This document shows, in pieces, positions 17,252 to 24,450 of a DNA stretch of 33,789 bases. Under the pieces are notes generated by a model. The model was not told the origin of the DNA, ran no database searches, and saw only the letters and a program-made list of their open reading frames with translations. Made by a program: the position numbers and the translations under genes. Source of the stretch: an uncultured Bacteroidales bacterium (lineage in GTDB: Bacteria; Bacteroidota; Bacteroidia; Bacteroidales; Bacteroidaceae); contig CACYYM010000027.1 in the NCBI GenBank assembly GCA_902778625.1, positions 1 through 33,789 on the forward strand, written 5' to 3'. Numbering within the stretch: position 1 is the stretch's first letter; the number at the start of each line of letters is the position of its first letter.

Positions 17252-18022
17252 ATGGTAAATGAAAGTTTCTTTAATGGTTTGATTTATTGCATGGTGGTGC
17301 TGGCTGTCGTGGTCTTTGCCAGCCTTTACTTCGTGACGGCAGGCTACGGGCTGTTCCGCACGAAACGGTGGGGATGGAGCATCAACAACAAGCTGGCTTG
17401 GGTGCTGATGGAGCTTCCTGTCTTCCTTGTCATGTTTGCAATATGGAGCCTCTCGCCCTTGAAGTGGCACTTGCCGCAGCTGGTACTCTTCGGGCTCTTT
17501 GAGTTGCACTACTTCCAGCGTAGCCTTGTCTTCCCCTTTCTGCTGAAAGGACAGAGCAAGATGCCAGTCGTCATCATGCTCATGGGCATCCTCTTTAACG
17601 TCATCAACGGCGTGATTCAGGGCGGAGGGCTTTACTGGTTCCCCAATCCTGACTTTGAGCAAGGCGTTTCCTACTTGCTTCGGTGGAACGCGATGGCAGG
17701 CATCTTGCTCTTCCTCATAGGGATGGCCATCAATCTCCACTCGGACCATGTGATTCGTCACCTTCGCAAGCCGGGCGACTCGCAGCATTATCTCCCTCAG
17801 AAAGGCATGTATCGCTATGTGACGGCGGCCAATTATCTGGGCGAAATCATAGAGTGGACCGGCTTTGCCATCGCGGCAGGAACCTTGGCGGCGTGGGTGT
17901 TCCCGATCTGGACGGCAGCCAATCTCGTGCCACGCGCCCACGCTATATATAATAGATATAAGGAGGAGTTTGGCGAAGAAGCCTTGGGAAAGCGTAAACG
18001 CATCATTCCTTTCGTTTATTGA
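17252..18022 (+). CDS. 3-oxo-5-alpha-steroid 4-dehydrogenase family protein (steroid 5-alpha-reductase-like)
   Basis: A 256-residue polytopic membrane protein with the fold and C-terminal signature of steroid 5-alpha-reductases, which use NADPH to reduce the C4-C5 double bond of 3-oxo-4-ene steroids. Length matches human SRD5A2 (254), and key positions fall in register: E54 (in MELP) and Y87 (in HYFQR) at the substrate end; N161 and D165 (NLHSD), N194 and E198 (NYLGE), R228 (VPRAH) and Y236 (RYKEEF) in the cofactor region; then KRKRIIPF near the C-terminus. ATG 17252 is chosen because it follows a -7 element and gives a short N-terminus before the first helix; upstream in-frame starts lie inside the phosphoesterase gene. 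Next come an old-yellow-enzyme homologue and an SDR. Substrate (bile acid, sterol or host hormone) is inferred from family and context only. Confidence 0.85.
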   Translation: MVNESFFNGLIYCMVVLAVVVFASLYFVTAGYGLFRTKRWGWSINNKLAWVLMELPVFLVMFAIWSLSPLKWHLPQLVLFGLFELHYFQRSLVFPFLLKGQSKMPVVIMLMGILFNVINGVIQGGGLYWFPNPDFEQGVSYLLRWNAMAGILLFLIGMAINLHSDHVIRHLRKPGDSQHYLPQKGMYRYVTAANYLGEIIEWTGFAIAAGTLAAWVFPIWTAANLVPRAHAIYNRYKEEFGEEALGKRKRIIPFVY

Positions 18023-18071
18023 CAAATGATAAGTAAACATTGAAAGTTGAGGCCATCAGGTGCTTTCACAA

Positions 18072-18099
18072 CTATGAACTATGGACTATGGACTGTGAA
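18072..18099. repeat. Four heptanucleotide units over the start of the flavoprotein gene
   Basis: CTATGAA, CTATGGA, CTATGGA and CTGTGAA run in sequence. This is the reverse complement of the unit upstream of tsaD. The start codon of the next gene (ATG 18088) lies inside the third unit. Confidence 0.85.
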
Positions 18100-19344
18100 C
18101 TAAATAAAATCTTCGATCCGGCACACATCGGGCCGCTTACCTTAAGGAATAGAACCATCAGGAGCGCGGCCTTCGAGAGCATGTGTCCCGGGCACGAACC
18201 CAGCGAGATGCTCTACGACTACCACACGAGCGTGGCTCGGGGCGGCGTGGGGATGACGACTGTGGCCTATGCTGCCGTGACGGAAAGTGGCTTGAGTTTC
18301 GACCGCCAGCTTGTGATGAAGAAGGAGATTGTGCCTGGTCTGCGCCGCCTCACCGACGGCATCCACAAGGAAGGCGCTGCGGCGGGCATCCAGTTGGGGC
18401 ATTGTGGCAACATGAGCCACAAAGCCATCTGCGGCTGCATTCCCGTGGGAGCTTGCAACGGATTCAATCTCTACAGCCCTACCATCGTTCGCGGACTGCG
18501 TCGGGACGAGCTGCCAGAGCTGGCAAAAAAGTTCGGCGAGGCAGTCAACTTGGCTCGCGAGGCAGGCTTTGACGAGGTGGAAATACATTGCGGACATGGT
18601 TATCTCATCGACCAGTTCCTAAATCCTTTCTTCAATCATCGTAAGGATGAGTTCGGCGGTTCGCTTGAGAACAGGATGCGCTTCATGACGCTTTGTGTGG
18701 AGGAAGTCATGAAGGCTGCAAGGGACGACATAGCCGTCGTGTGCAAGATGAACATGCGAGACGGCCTGAAGCATGGCATCTCGCTCGAGGATCACAGCAT
18801 CCCCGTTGCCCGTCGCCTGCAGGAGCTTGGCGTCCATGCCATCGTGTTGAGCGGCGGACTGGTGAGCGCTACACCGATGTACGTGATGCGAGGCGAACTG
18901 CCTCTGCAGACCATGACGCACTATATGACAGATCCTTGGCTCAAATACAGCATCCGTTCGTGCAAACCACTCGTCAGGAACATCATGACAAAGCCTGTTC
19001 ATTACAAGGAAGCCTTCTTCCTTGAAGATGCCTTGAAGTTCCGCGAGGCCTTGCCCGACATGAAGTTCATCTATGTAGGCGGTTTGGTGTGTGGCGACAA
19101 GATAAACGAGGTGTTGGGGCATGGCTTTGAGGCTGTGCAGATGGCACGCAGTCTTCTCAACGAGCCGGACTTCGTGAACCGACTCAAAGAAGACCCCCAT
19201 CATCGTTGTGGCTGCAGGCATAGCAACTACTGCATCGGCAGGATGTACACTTTGGAGATGGCATGTCATCAGCATCTTCACGAGCAACTTCCTCAAGACT
19301 TGGTAAAAGAAATCGAACGTATAGAAAGGGAGCAGAACCAATGA
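18088..19344 (+). CDS. NADH:flavin oxidoreductase, old yellow enzyme family (BaiCD/5-beta-reductase-like)
   Basis: The 418-residue product is an FMN-dependent TIM-barrel ene-reductase. Typical segments are NKIFDPAHIGPLTLRNR (6-22), QLGHCGN (102-108), HCGHGYLIDQFLNPFFNHR (167-185), the family signature EFGGSLENRMRF (188-199), and GGL plus QMARSLLNEP near the end of the barrel. Four cysteines after the barrel (C374, C376, C382, C393) suggest a 4Fe-4S site as in BaiCD/dienoyl-CoA reductases, but their spacing is atypical. The C-terminal FAD/NAD domain of those ~640-residue enzymes is absent. ATG 18088 gives a natural N-terminus; an upstream TTG at 18040 would add a repeat-derived leader. The TGA stop overlaps the next ATG (ATGA), indicating coupled translation with the SDR. 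Confidence 0.88.
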   Translation: MDCELNKIFDPAHIGPLTLRNRTIRSAAFESMCPGHEPSEMLYDYHTSVARGGVGMTTVAYAAVTESGLSFDRQLVMKKEIVPGLRRLTDGIHKEGAAAGIQLGHCGNMSHKAICGCIPVGACNGFNLYSPTIVRGLRRDELPELAKKFGEAVNLAREAGFDEVEIHCGHGYLIDQFLNPFFNHRKDEFGGSLENRMRFMTLCVEEVMKAARDDIAVVCKMNMRDGLKHGISLEDHSIPVARRLQELGVHAIVLSGGLVSATPMYVMRGELPLQTMTHYMTDPWLKYSIRSCKPLVRNIMTKPVHYKEAFFLEDALKFREALPDMKFIYVGGLVCGDKINEVLGHGFEAVQMARSLLNEPDFVNRLKEDPHHRCGCRHSNYCIGRMYTLEMACHQHLHEQLPQDLVKEIERIEREQNQ

Positions 19345-20180
19345 AGTTAGCCATCATAACCGGAGCAGGCACAGGCATGGGCTTCGAGGAAGCGAAGGCC
19401 GTGGCTGGCAAAGACTTTCATACTATCATGGCGTGCCATAGTCCTGAAGCAGCAGAAGAGAGGCGACAGGCTATTGTTAAGGCGACGGGCAACGAGCATG
19501 TCGAGGTCGTTGGTATCGACCTTGCTGACCTCAGTTCCGTTCGTCGTTTTGCGGACCAGATAAAGGCGCGTTTCCAGCACCTCGACCTCCTGATGAATAA
19601 TGCGGGAACACTCGAGACGGGACTCCACATCACACAAGACAACATGGAGCGAACCGTGCAGGTCAACTATGTAGGTCCTTACCTACTTACCCGTCTTTTG
19701 CAGCCGTTGATGGGAAATGGAAGCCGCATCGTGAATATGGTATCGTTGACTTATAGGGTAGGGAATTTGGACTTCCCCGACTTCTTCCAGCGTGGCAGAA
19801 AGGGAAGCTTCTGGCGTATTCCTATCTACAGCAATTCAAAGCTGGCGCTAACCCTCTTCACCTTCGACCTTGCAGAGCGACTAAAGGACAAAGGCATCAC
19901 GGTCAATGCTGCCGACCCGGGCATCGTCTCGACCGACATCATCCGTATGCACAACTTCATCGACCCGCTGACCGACATCTTCTTCCGGCCCTTCATCCGC
20001 ACTCCTCGACAAGGAGCCGACACGGCTATCCGCCTTCTATTAGACGAGGACAAAGCCACACAGACAGGCACCTTCAATCGCTCCGGCCGTATCATCGATG
20101 TTGGCGACAAGTTCGCTCATCACAAGCAGATGCACGAGCTATGGGAGAAGACCGATGCCATCGTCCGTAAATACCTGTAA
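19341..20180 (+). CDS. Short-chain dehydrogenase/reductase (possible hydroxysteroid dehydrogenase)
   Basis: The 279-residue product is a classical SDR with a Rossmann nucleotide loop TGAGTGMG (7-14), NNAG (86-89), the structural Asn N109, and the catalytic triad S135, Y163 and K167 (YSNSK). The C-terminal region resembles retinol-dehydrogenase-type SDRs (NAADPGIVSTDI). The ATG at 19341 overlaps the stop codon of the flavoprotein gene by four bases. In the context of a 5-alpha-reductase-like and an ene-reductase gene, a 3- or 17/20-hydroxysteroid dehydrogenase role is the most economical inference; the sequence alone does not fix substrate or stereochemistry. Confidence 0.88.
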   Translation: MKLAIITGAGTGMGFEEAKAVAGKDFHTIMACHSPEAAEERRQAIVKATGNEHVEVVGIDLADLSSVRRFADQIKARFQHLDLLMNNAGTLETGLHITQDNMERTVQVNYVGPYLLTRLLQPLMGNGSRIVNMVSLTYRVGNLDFPDFFQRGRKGSFWRIPIYSNSKLALTLFTFDLAERLKDKGITVNAADPGIVSTDIIRMHNFIDPLTDIFFRPFIRTPRQGADTAIRLLLDEDKATQTGTFNRSGRIIDVGDKFAHHKQMHELWEKTDAIVRKYL

Positions 20181-20228
20181 AGACTCAAAATTATTGCCTG
20201 AATCATTAACCTTATAATATGTTGTACT

Positions 20229-21194
20229 ATGAAATTGAGATTGTTTTTCCTTGTCTTGTTTTTGGTGGGAGCCATGACGGGTCGTGCTCGAAAAGAGGAT
20301 GACGGAACCTTGAATCTGCTTTATTGGAACATACAGAACGGTATGTGGGACGGCCAGACCGACGACTACAAGCGCTTTACAGACTGGGTGTCGGCACAGA
20401 AGCCCGATATATGCGTGTGGTGCGAGGCTCAGAAGTTGTACGTGACGAACTCTGACAAGAGCGAGAGGGAAACGGAGGAGGAGTGCCTGGCACGTTGGCG
20501 CAGGTTGGCCGAGCGTTATGGCCACGGCTACGTCTACTTGAGTGCTCATCCCGACAACTATCCGCAACTCATTACCTCGCGCTATCCGATGGAGGCAGAG
20601 AAGCTTATCACGGGAAATGCCGATACAATTGTCTGTCATGGAGCCTCGTGGTACAAGGTCAAGCTCGGGAAGAAGCAGAAGACACTCAACCTTGTGACGC
20701 TTCACACTTGGCCTATGGCGTATGGGTACAAAGTGCCGACAGATAAACGTGAAGAAAGCAAGGCCAAGGGCGAAGGCGATGTCTTCCGAAGTAAGGAGAT
20801 GGAACTCATTTGCAAGAATACCGTGTTGTCCCGCCATGATTCAAAGCGCGAGTTTTGGGCGATGATGGGTGACTTCAATTCCGTCTCTCGTGTAGATAAC
20901 GCAGCCTATCAGTACCCGGACAATTCGACGAAGTTCCTGGTGCACGATTACATCTGCAGCAAAACGCCCTACATCGACCTTATCAAGAGCCTTTATCCGC
21001 AGGAGTTCATCGGTTCAACAGGCAGCAACCGCCGTATCGACTTCATTTATGTCACTCCGGCATTACAGAAGAAAGTGCGTGGAGCTGCTATCGTGAAAGA
21101 CAGCTACACGACTCCCGTACGCAATCCACAGAACATCTCAAACTTCTGGCACCCTTCCGACCACTTACCCATATTGATGAGGTTCAAAATGTAA
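20229..21194 (+). CDS. Secreted endonuclease/exonuclease/phosphatase family protein
   Basis: The 321-residue product starts with a signal peptide (MKLRLFFLVLFLVGAMTGRA). It carries EEP-superfamily motifs in order: LLYWNIQNGMWDG near the N-terminus (Asn metal-site region), a central tyrosine/histidine region (HTWPMAYG), GDFNSVSR (catalytic Asp/Asn), RRIDFIYVT (Asp) and SDHLPI (catalytic His) at the C-terminus. Such exported proteins act as phosphodiesterases on nucleic acids, sugar phosphates or lipids; the target here cannot be read from sequence. It follows the SDR after 48 bases and may be on the same transcript. Its stop codon TAA is the first triplet of a 22-bp-period repeat array. Confidence 0.85.
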   Translation: MKLRLFFLVLFLVGAMTGRARKEDDGTLNLLYWNIQNGMWDGQTDDYKRFTDWVSAQKPDICVWCEAQKLYVTNSDKSERETEEECLARWRRLAERYGHGYVYLSAHPDNYPQLITSRYPMEAEKLITGNADTIVCHGASWYKVKLGKKQKTLNLVTLHTWPMAYGYKVPTDKREESKAKGEGDVFRSKEMELICKNTVLSRHDSKREFWAMMGDFNSVSRVDNAAYQYPDNSTKFLVHDYICSKTPYIDLIKSLYPQEFIGSTGSNRRIDFIYVTPALQKKVRGAAIVKDSYTTPVRNPQNISNFWHPSDHLPILMRFKM

Positions 21195-21279
21195 CGTGGT
21201 TAAAATCCAAACTTAACGTGCTGAGTTTGCATACTTGACGTGTTAAGTTGACCAACTTAACGTGGATAAATAAAGAACG
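21192..21279. repeat. 22-bp-period tandem array 3 (4 units)
   Basis: Units start at 21192, 21214, 21236 and 21258, beginning TAACGTGG, TAACGTGC, TGACGTGT and TAACGTGG and ending in a CAAACT/CATACT/CCAACT tail. The array fills the gap between two convergent genes, starting on the stop codon of one and ending at the hairpin terminator of the other. Confidence 0.85.
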
Positions 21280-21312
21280 CCGCAGGCGAAGATGAATGTC
21301 TTAACCTGCGGC
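21279..21312. terminator. Bidirectional terminator between the EEP and trpB2 genes
   Basis: GCCGCAGG (21279-21286) pairs with CCTGCGGC (21305-21312), and AAGA/TCTT in the loop can extend the structure. Read on the minus strand, the stem is followed by a T-rich stretch (GTTCTTTATTT), suiting the minus-strand tryptophan synthase gene best. Confidence 0.75.
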
Positions 21313-21343
21313 ATTATTGTTTCCTCCTGGGAGAATTGATTGC

Positions 21344-22708
21344 TTAAACCTTTGGCAACTTGTCGAGGGCGGCTTTGATTTCCTCGTCGGTGGGAATGTA
21401 GTCGCTCATCGTGCCGTCGTTGAAGGCCTTGTAAGCATAGAGGTCGAAGTAGCCGGTGCCTGAAAGGTTGAAGACGATTACCTTCTCTTCGCCTGTCTCC
21501 TTGCACTTGAGGGCTTCGTCGATGGCTGCGCGGATGGCGTGGCTGCTCTCGGGTGCGGGCAATGTTCCTTCAGCACGAGCAAAGATTTCTGCTGCCTCGA
21601 AGACTGCGGTCTGCTCGTAAGCGCGGGCTTCGAAGAGGCCTTCGTCGTAGAGTTCGGACAGGATGGGGCTCATGCCGTGGAAGCGAAGTCCGCCTGCATG
21701 GTTGGCAGAAGGAATGAACTGGCTGCCGATGGTGTACATCTTTGCCAAGGGGCAAATGCATCCTGTATCGCAGAAGTCGTAGGCATAAACGCCTCGAGTG
21801 AAGCTGGGACAAGAGGCTGGTTCGGCACCGATAATTTTGTAGTTTGCTTCGCCACGCAGCACTTCGCCAAGGAAGGGAGCTGCAAAGCCGCCGAGGTTGC
21901 TGCCGCCGCCGGTGCATCCGATGAGGATGTCGGGCTTGATGCCGTACTTCTTGAGCGCAGCCTGCACTTCGAGGCCGATGACCGACTGATGCAAAAGCAC
22001 CTGATTGAGCACGCTGCCCAACTCGTAGCGATAGCCTTCGTTGGTTACTGCCACCTCGACTGCTTCGGAGATAGCACAGCCGAGGGAGCCTGTCGTGCCG
22101 GGGAACTCAGCCAATATCTTGCGGCCAACCTGGGTCGTGTCGCTGGGCGAGGGAATGATGCTGGCACCATAAGTGCGGATGACTTCACGGCGGAAAGGCT
22201 TCTGCTCGTACGAGCACTTCACCATGAAGACCTTGAGGTCGAGGCCGAAGTACTGGCAAGCCATGCTGAGTGCCGTGCCCCACTGGCCTGCACCCGTCTC
22301 GGTGGTAACGCCTTTCAACCCTTGCTTCTTGGCATAGTAGGCCTGAGCAATGGCCGAGTTCAACTTGTGAGAGCCGCTCGTATTGTTGCCTTCGAACTTA
22401 TAGAATATCTTGGCAGGCGTGTCGAGCGCCTGTTCCAGGAACTTCGCGTGGACGAGAGGGCTGGGACGGAACATACGGTAGAAGCCTACCACCTCATCAG
22501 GTATGTCGAACCACTTGGTGTCGTTGTCGAGTTCCTGTGCTACGAGTTCTTTACAGAAGATAGGCTCCATCTCAGCCGCCGTGAGGGGCTTTCCTGTGCC
22601 TGGATTCAGCAGAGGTGCGGGCTTTGTCTTCATGTCAGCACGCACATTGTACCACTTGGTGGGCATCTCTTCCTCACTCAAATAGATCTTGTAAGGGACG
22701 TTTTTCAT
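21344..22708 (-). CDS. trpB: Tryptophan synthase beta chain, TrpB2 type
   Basis: A 454-residue PLP enzyme that condenses indole with serine to give tryptophan. Its length and N-terminal extension (~80 residues before RPSPLVHAKFLE) identify the TrpB2 subtype rather than the ~400-residue TrpB1. The PLP lysine is K115 in NTSGSHKLNSA; the phosphate-binding glycine loop is GCTGGGSNLGGF; the ETGAGQWGTAL segment is the TrpB substrate loop. No trpA or other trp gene is adjacent, as is common for TrpB2, which can act alone in indole salvage. A -7 promoter element lies 69 bases upstream of the ATG. Confidence 0.93.
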   Translation of the reverse strand: MKNVPYKIYLSEEEMPTKWYNVRADMKTKPAPLLNPGTGKPLTAAEMEPIFCKELVAQELDNDTKWFDIPDEVVGFYRMFRPSPLVHAKFLEQALDTPAKIFYKFEGNNTSGSHKLNSAIAQAYYAKKQGLKGVTTETGAGQWGTALSMACQYFGLDLKVFMVKCSYEQKPFRREVIRTYGASIIPSPSDTTQVGRKILAEFPGTTGSLGCAISEAVEVAVTNEGYRYELGSVLNQVLLHQSVIGLEVQAALKKYGIKPDILIGCTGGGSNLGGFAAPFLGEVLRGEANYKIIGAEPASCPSFTRGVYAYDFCDTGCICPLAKMYTIGSQFIPSANHAGGLRFHGMSPILSELYDEGLFEARAYEQTAVFEAAEIFARAEGTLPAPESSHAIRAAIDEALKCKETGEEKVIVFNLSGTGYFDLYAYKAFNDGTMSDYIPTDEEIKAALDKLPKV

Positions 22709-22776
22709 ACTTTACTTTAAATTAAACGTGACCAATAAAACATAATTTGTTACCTTAAACTGTGTGAATCCGAGTG

Positions 22777-22784
22777 CAAAGATA
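22777..22784 (-). promoter_or_regulatory. -7 promoter element for trpB2
   Basis: TATCTTTG on the minus strand. The place where the -33 box should be is occupied by the ATGAAGA heptad repeat at 22792-22819, and no TTTG is visible there. Confidence 0.55.
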
Positions 22785-22791
22785 CAAAAAA

Positions 22792-22819
22792 ATGAAGAAT
22801 GAAGAATGAAGAATGAAGA
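22792..22819. repeat. Four heptanucleotide units (ATGAAGA)n
   Basis: Four exact copies of ATGAAGA lie immediately upstream of the trpB2 -7 element, where the -33 contact would be made. A change in copy number would alter promoter spacing. Confidence 0.9.
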
Positions 22820-22915
22820 ATTTTCGCGCGAGAAATGCTATTTGATATCATTTCCCTGCATAAAACGGCCCATGAAGGACATCTACATCATAAATATGCA
22901 AAGGATGGAGTCGCG

Positions 22916-23803
22916 TCAGTTGCTGTCAGCCCACCGAATGTTGTAGGCATAGTGGTGTGTCACTCCATCGGAAAAGTTGATAACAGATTTCGTCTGGCTG
23001 ACCATTTGCCGCTCGTCCTGCAGGTATTCTATCTGTTCCGTAAAGTCATCGGCCTCCACGCTTTGCATCAGGTTTCGACAATCGGCGCCGAAGAATCCGT
23101 TGGAGATGAGCGGCACGAGTTCGAACAGGACGTTTCTCGGGTCGCTGCCCGGAAGGGAACCCGTCAGCTCGGAATAACTGTATTTCCATGTCTCCGTCTT
23201 CTTTTCCTGGGGGATGGTGCAGGTCCGGCCCGTGATGTTGCCGTCCTGCCATTCCAGCGTGTAAAGTTCCGTGTACCAAGGCTCACCCGCCTTATACCTT
23301 GCGTAGGGGTAGCGCTTCACGTTGTCATTCCTGATGGAGACAAGTTCGCCACGCTCGTTGTAACGGAACTTCAAGAAGTGGCAGTTCTCACCCACTTGCC
23401 TTGATTGTGGTCTGAATCCTGCCAGACTATCTACTCTTCCACCCACGAGGAAGAGGGTGTCGTAATGGCAGAAGTCACGGCTGTAGTTCGGGTCGTGTTC
23501 GCCGTTTGGCATTTCCGCGAACTCCTGATATTTGATGTAGATGCGGTCGTTTGCATAACTGTACTCGGCCAACCACTTCACGACGTACCAAGTCGTGTCG
23601 AAGCGCTCGGCACGAACCACTCTGCCTTCTGCGTCGTAGGTGTAGGCGAGATGTGTGTGGCCGCCGTCCATCGAGAGGAACTGCCCAGTATTAGTAACGA
23701 TAGGGTGGAGGTCCGGGTCAACAATGACTTCGTCGCCGTCGCTGCTTTTCGAGCAGGCAGACAGGAGCAGAATAGCGGAAAGGAAAGCAAAGAGATGTTT
23801 CAT
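22916..23803 (-). CDS. Lipoprotein of unknown function
   Basis: The 295-residue product begins MKHLFAFLSAILLLSACSKSS, a signal peptide with lipobox LSAC, so it should be lipidated at the cysteine. The body contains YTYDAEGRVVRAE and FRYNERGELVSI, the YxYDxxGR-type strand repeats seen in RHS-like and DUF4595-like Bacteroidetes lipoproteins. A longer start (23830) would place nine residues before the signal peptide, so ATG 23803 is preferred. No enzymatic motif is visible. Confidence 0.8.
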   Translation of the reverse strand: MKHLFAFLSAILLLSACSKSSDGDEVIVDPDLHPIVTNTGQFLSMDGGHTHLAYTYDAEGRVVRAERFDTTWYVVKWLAEYSYANDRIYIKYQEFAEMPNGEHDPNYSRDFCHYDTLFLVGGRVDSLAGFRPQSRQVGENCHFLKFRYNERGELVSIRNDNVKRYPYARYKAGEPWYTELYTLEWQDGNITGRTCTIPQEKKTETWKYSYSELTGSLPGSDPRNVLFELVPLISNGFFGADCRNLMQSVEADDFTEQIEYLQDERQMVSQTKSVINFSDGVTHHYAYNIRWADSN

Positions 23804-23938
23804 CGTTTCGTTTATTTTAATAACGTCCATCGGCTTGCATTTAGTGTTCTTTGCCTGTTAAAAAAGACGAAAACTGTATGATGCAGCAAAGTCAGAGTGA
23901 AAGCAAATTGGCCGTTCATGTTAGCAAAGTGTCAGTTT

Positions 23939-24070
23939 TTGGAGTGCCGAAAATTGGCGCTTGGCACGCCGAATTTGACGACTCGGCCTGCGACGATTTC
24001 CAACACGGCACGCGGTGTTGACCAACTTGGCACGCGGCGTTTGCAAATTCGGCAGTAGAAATTTGTCCTC
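23939..24070. repeat. 22-bp-period tandem array 4 (about 6 units)
   Basis: Units start at 23939, 23961, 23983, 24005, 24027 and 24049, most containing GGCACGC-type cores (TTGGCACGCCG, ACGGCACGCGG, TTGGCACGCGG) and GACCAAC/GCAAAT tails. More degraded units may continue to about 24136. The array lies in the 647-base gap between divergent genes; the rest of the gap (24137-24349) shows no gene. Confidence 0.8.
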
Positions 24071-24349
24071 TCAAAAGGCCGAAATTGGCTTCTAAGTATG
24101 CTGTTTTGGCAAGTGCAGTTAGCAAAACGACCAGTTTTCGTTGAGAAGTGTTGAAGATGCGCCGAATAATGTCGTCTGACATTCAGTGCCTTACGAATTT
24201 CTTTCGTTTTGAGCGCGTCTTTTCGTCTCAGGGTAGAAAAGTGCCACCGCTGCCGTTTCATGCGCTCTACACGAGTCGGCCTAAAATCAAGTAGTAAGCA
24301 AAAACGGTATTTCCGCAGCAAAATGTCAAACGGACAGAAGCGTGAAACG

Positions 24350-24381
24350 TTTGGCAGAGTGATTGTTTTTCGCTACCTTTG
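24350..24381 (+). promoter_or_regulatory. -33/-7 promoter for the secreted protein/ECF sigma operon
   Basis: TTTG at 24350-24353 and TACCTTTG at 24374-24381 are separated by 20 bases. The downstream ATG (24451) leaves a leader of about 63 bases. Confidence 0.7.
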
Positions 24382-24450
24382 CTGCAAATTCTTCGAACGA
24401 TTCCCCGCTTCGTGTGTATGCTTTCAAAATCAATCCAACAAAAGAAGAAC

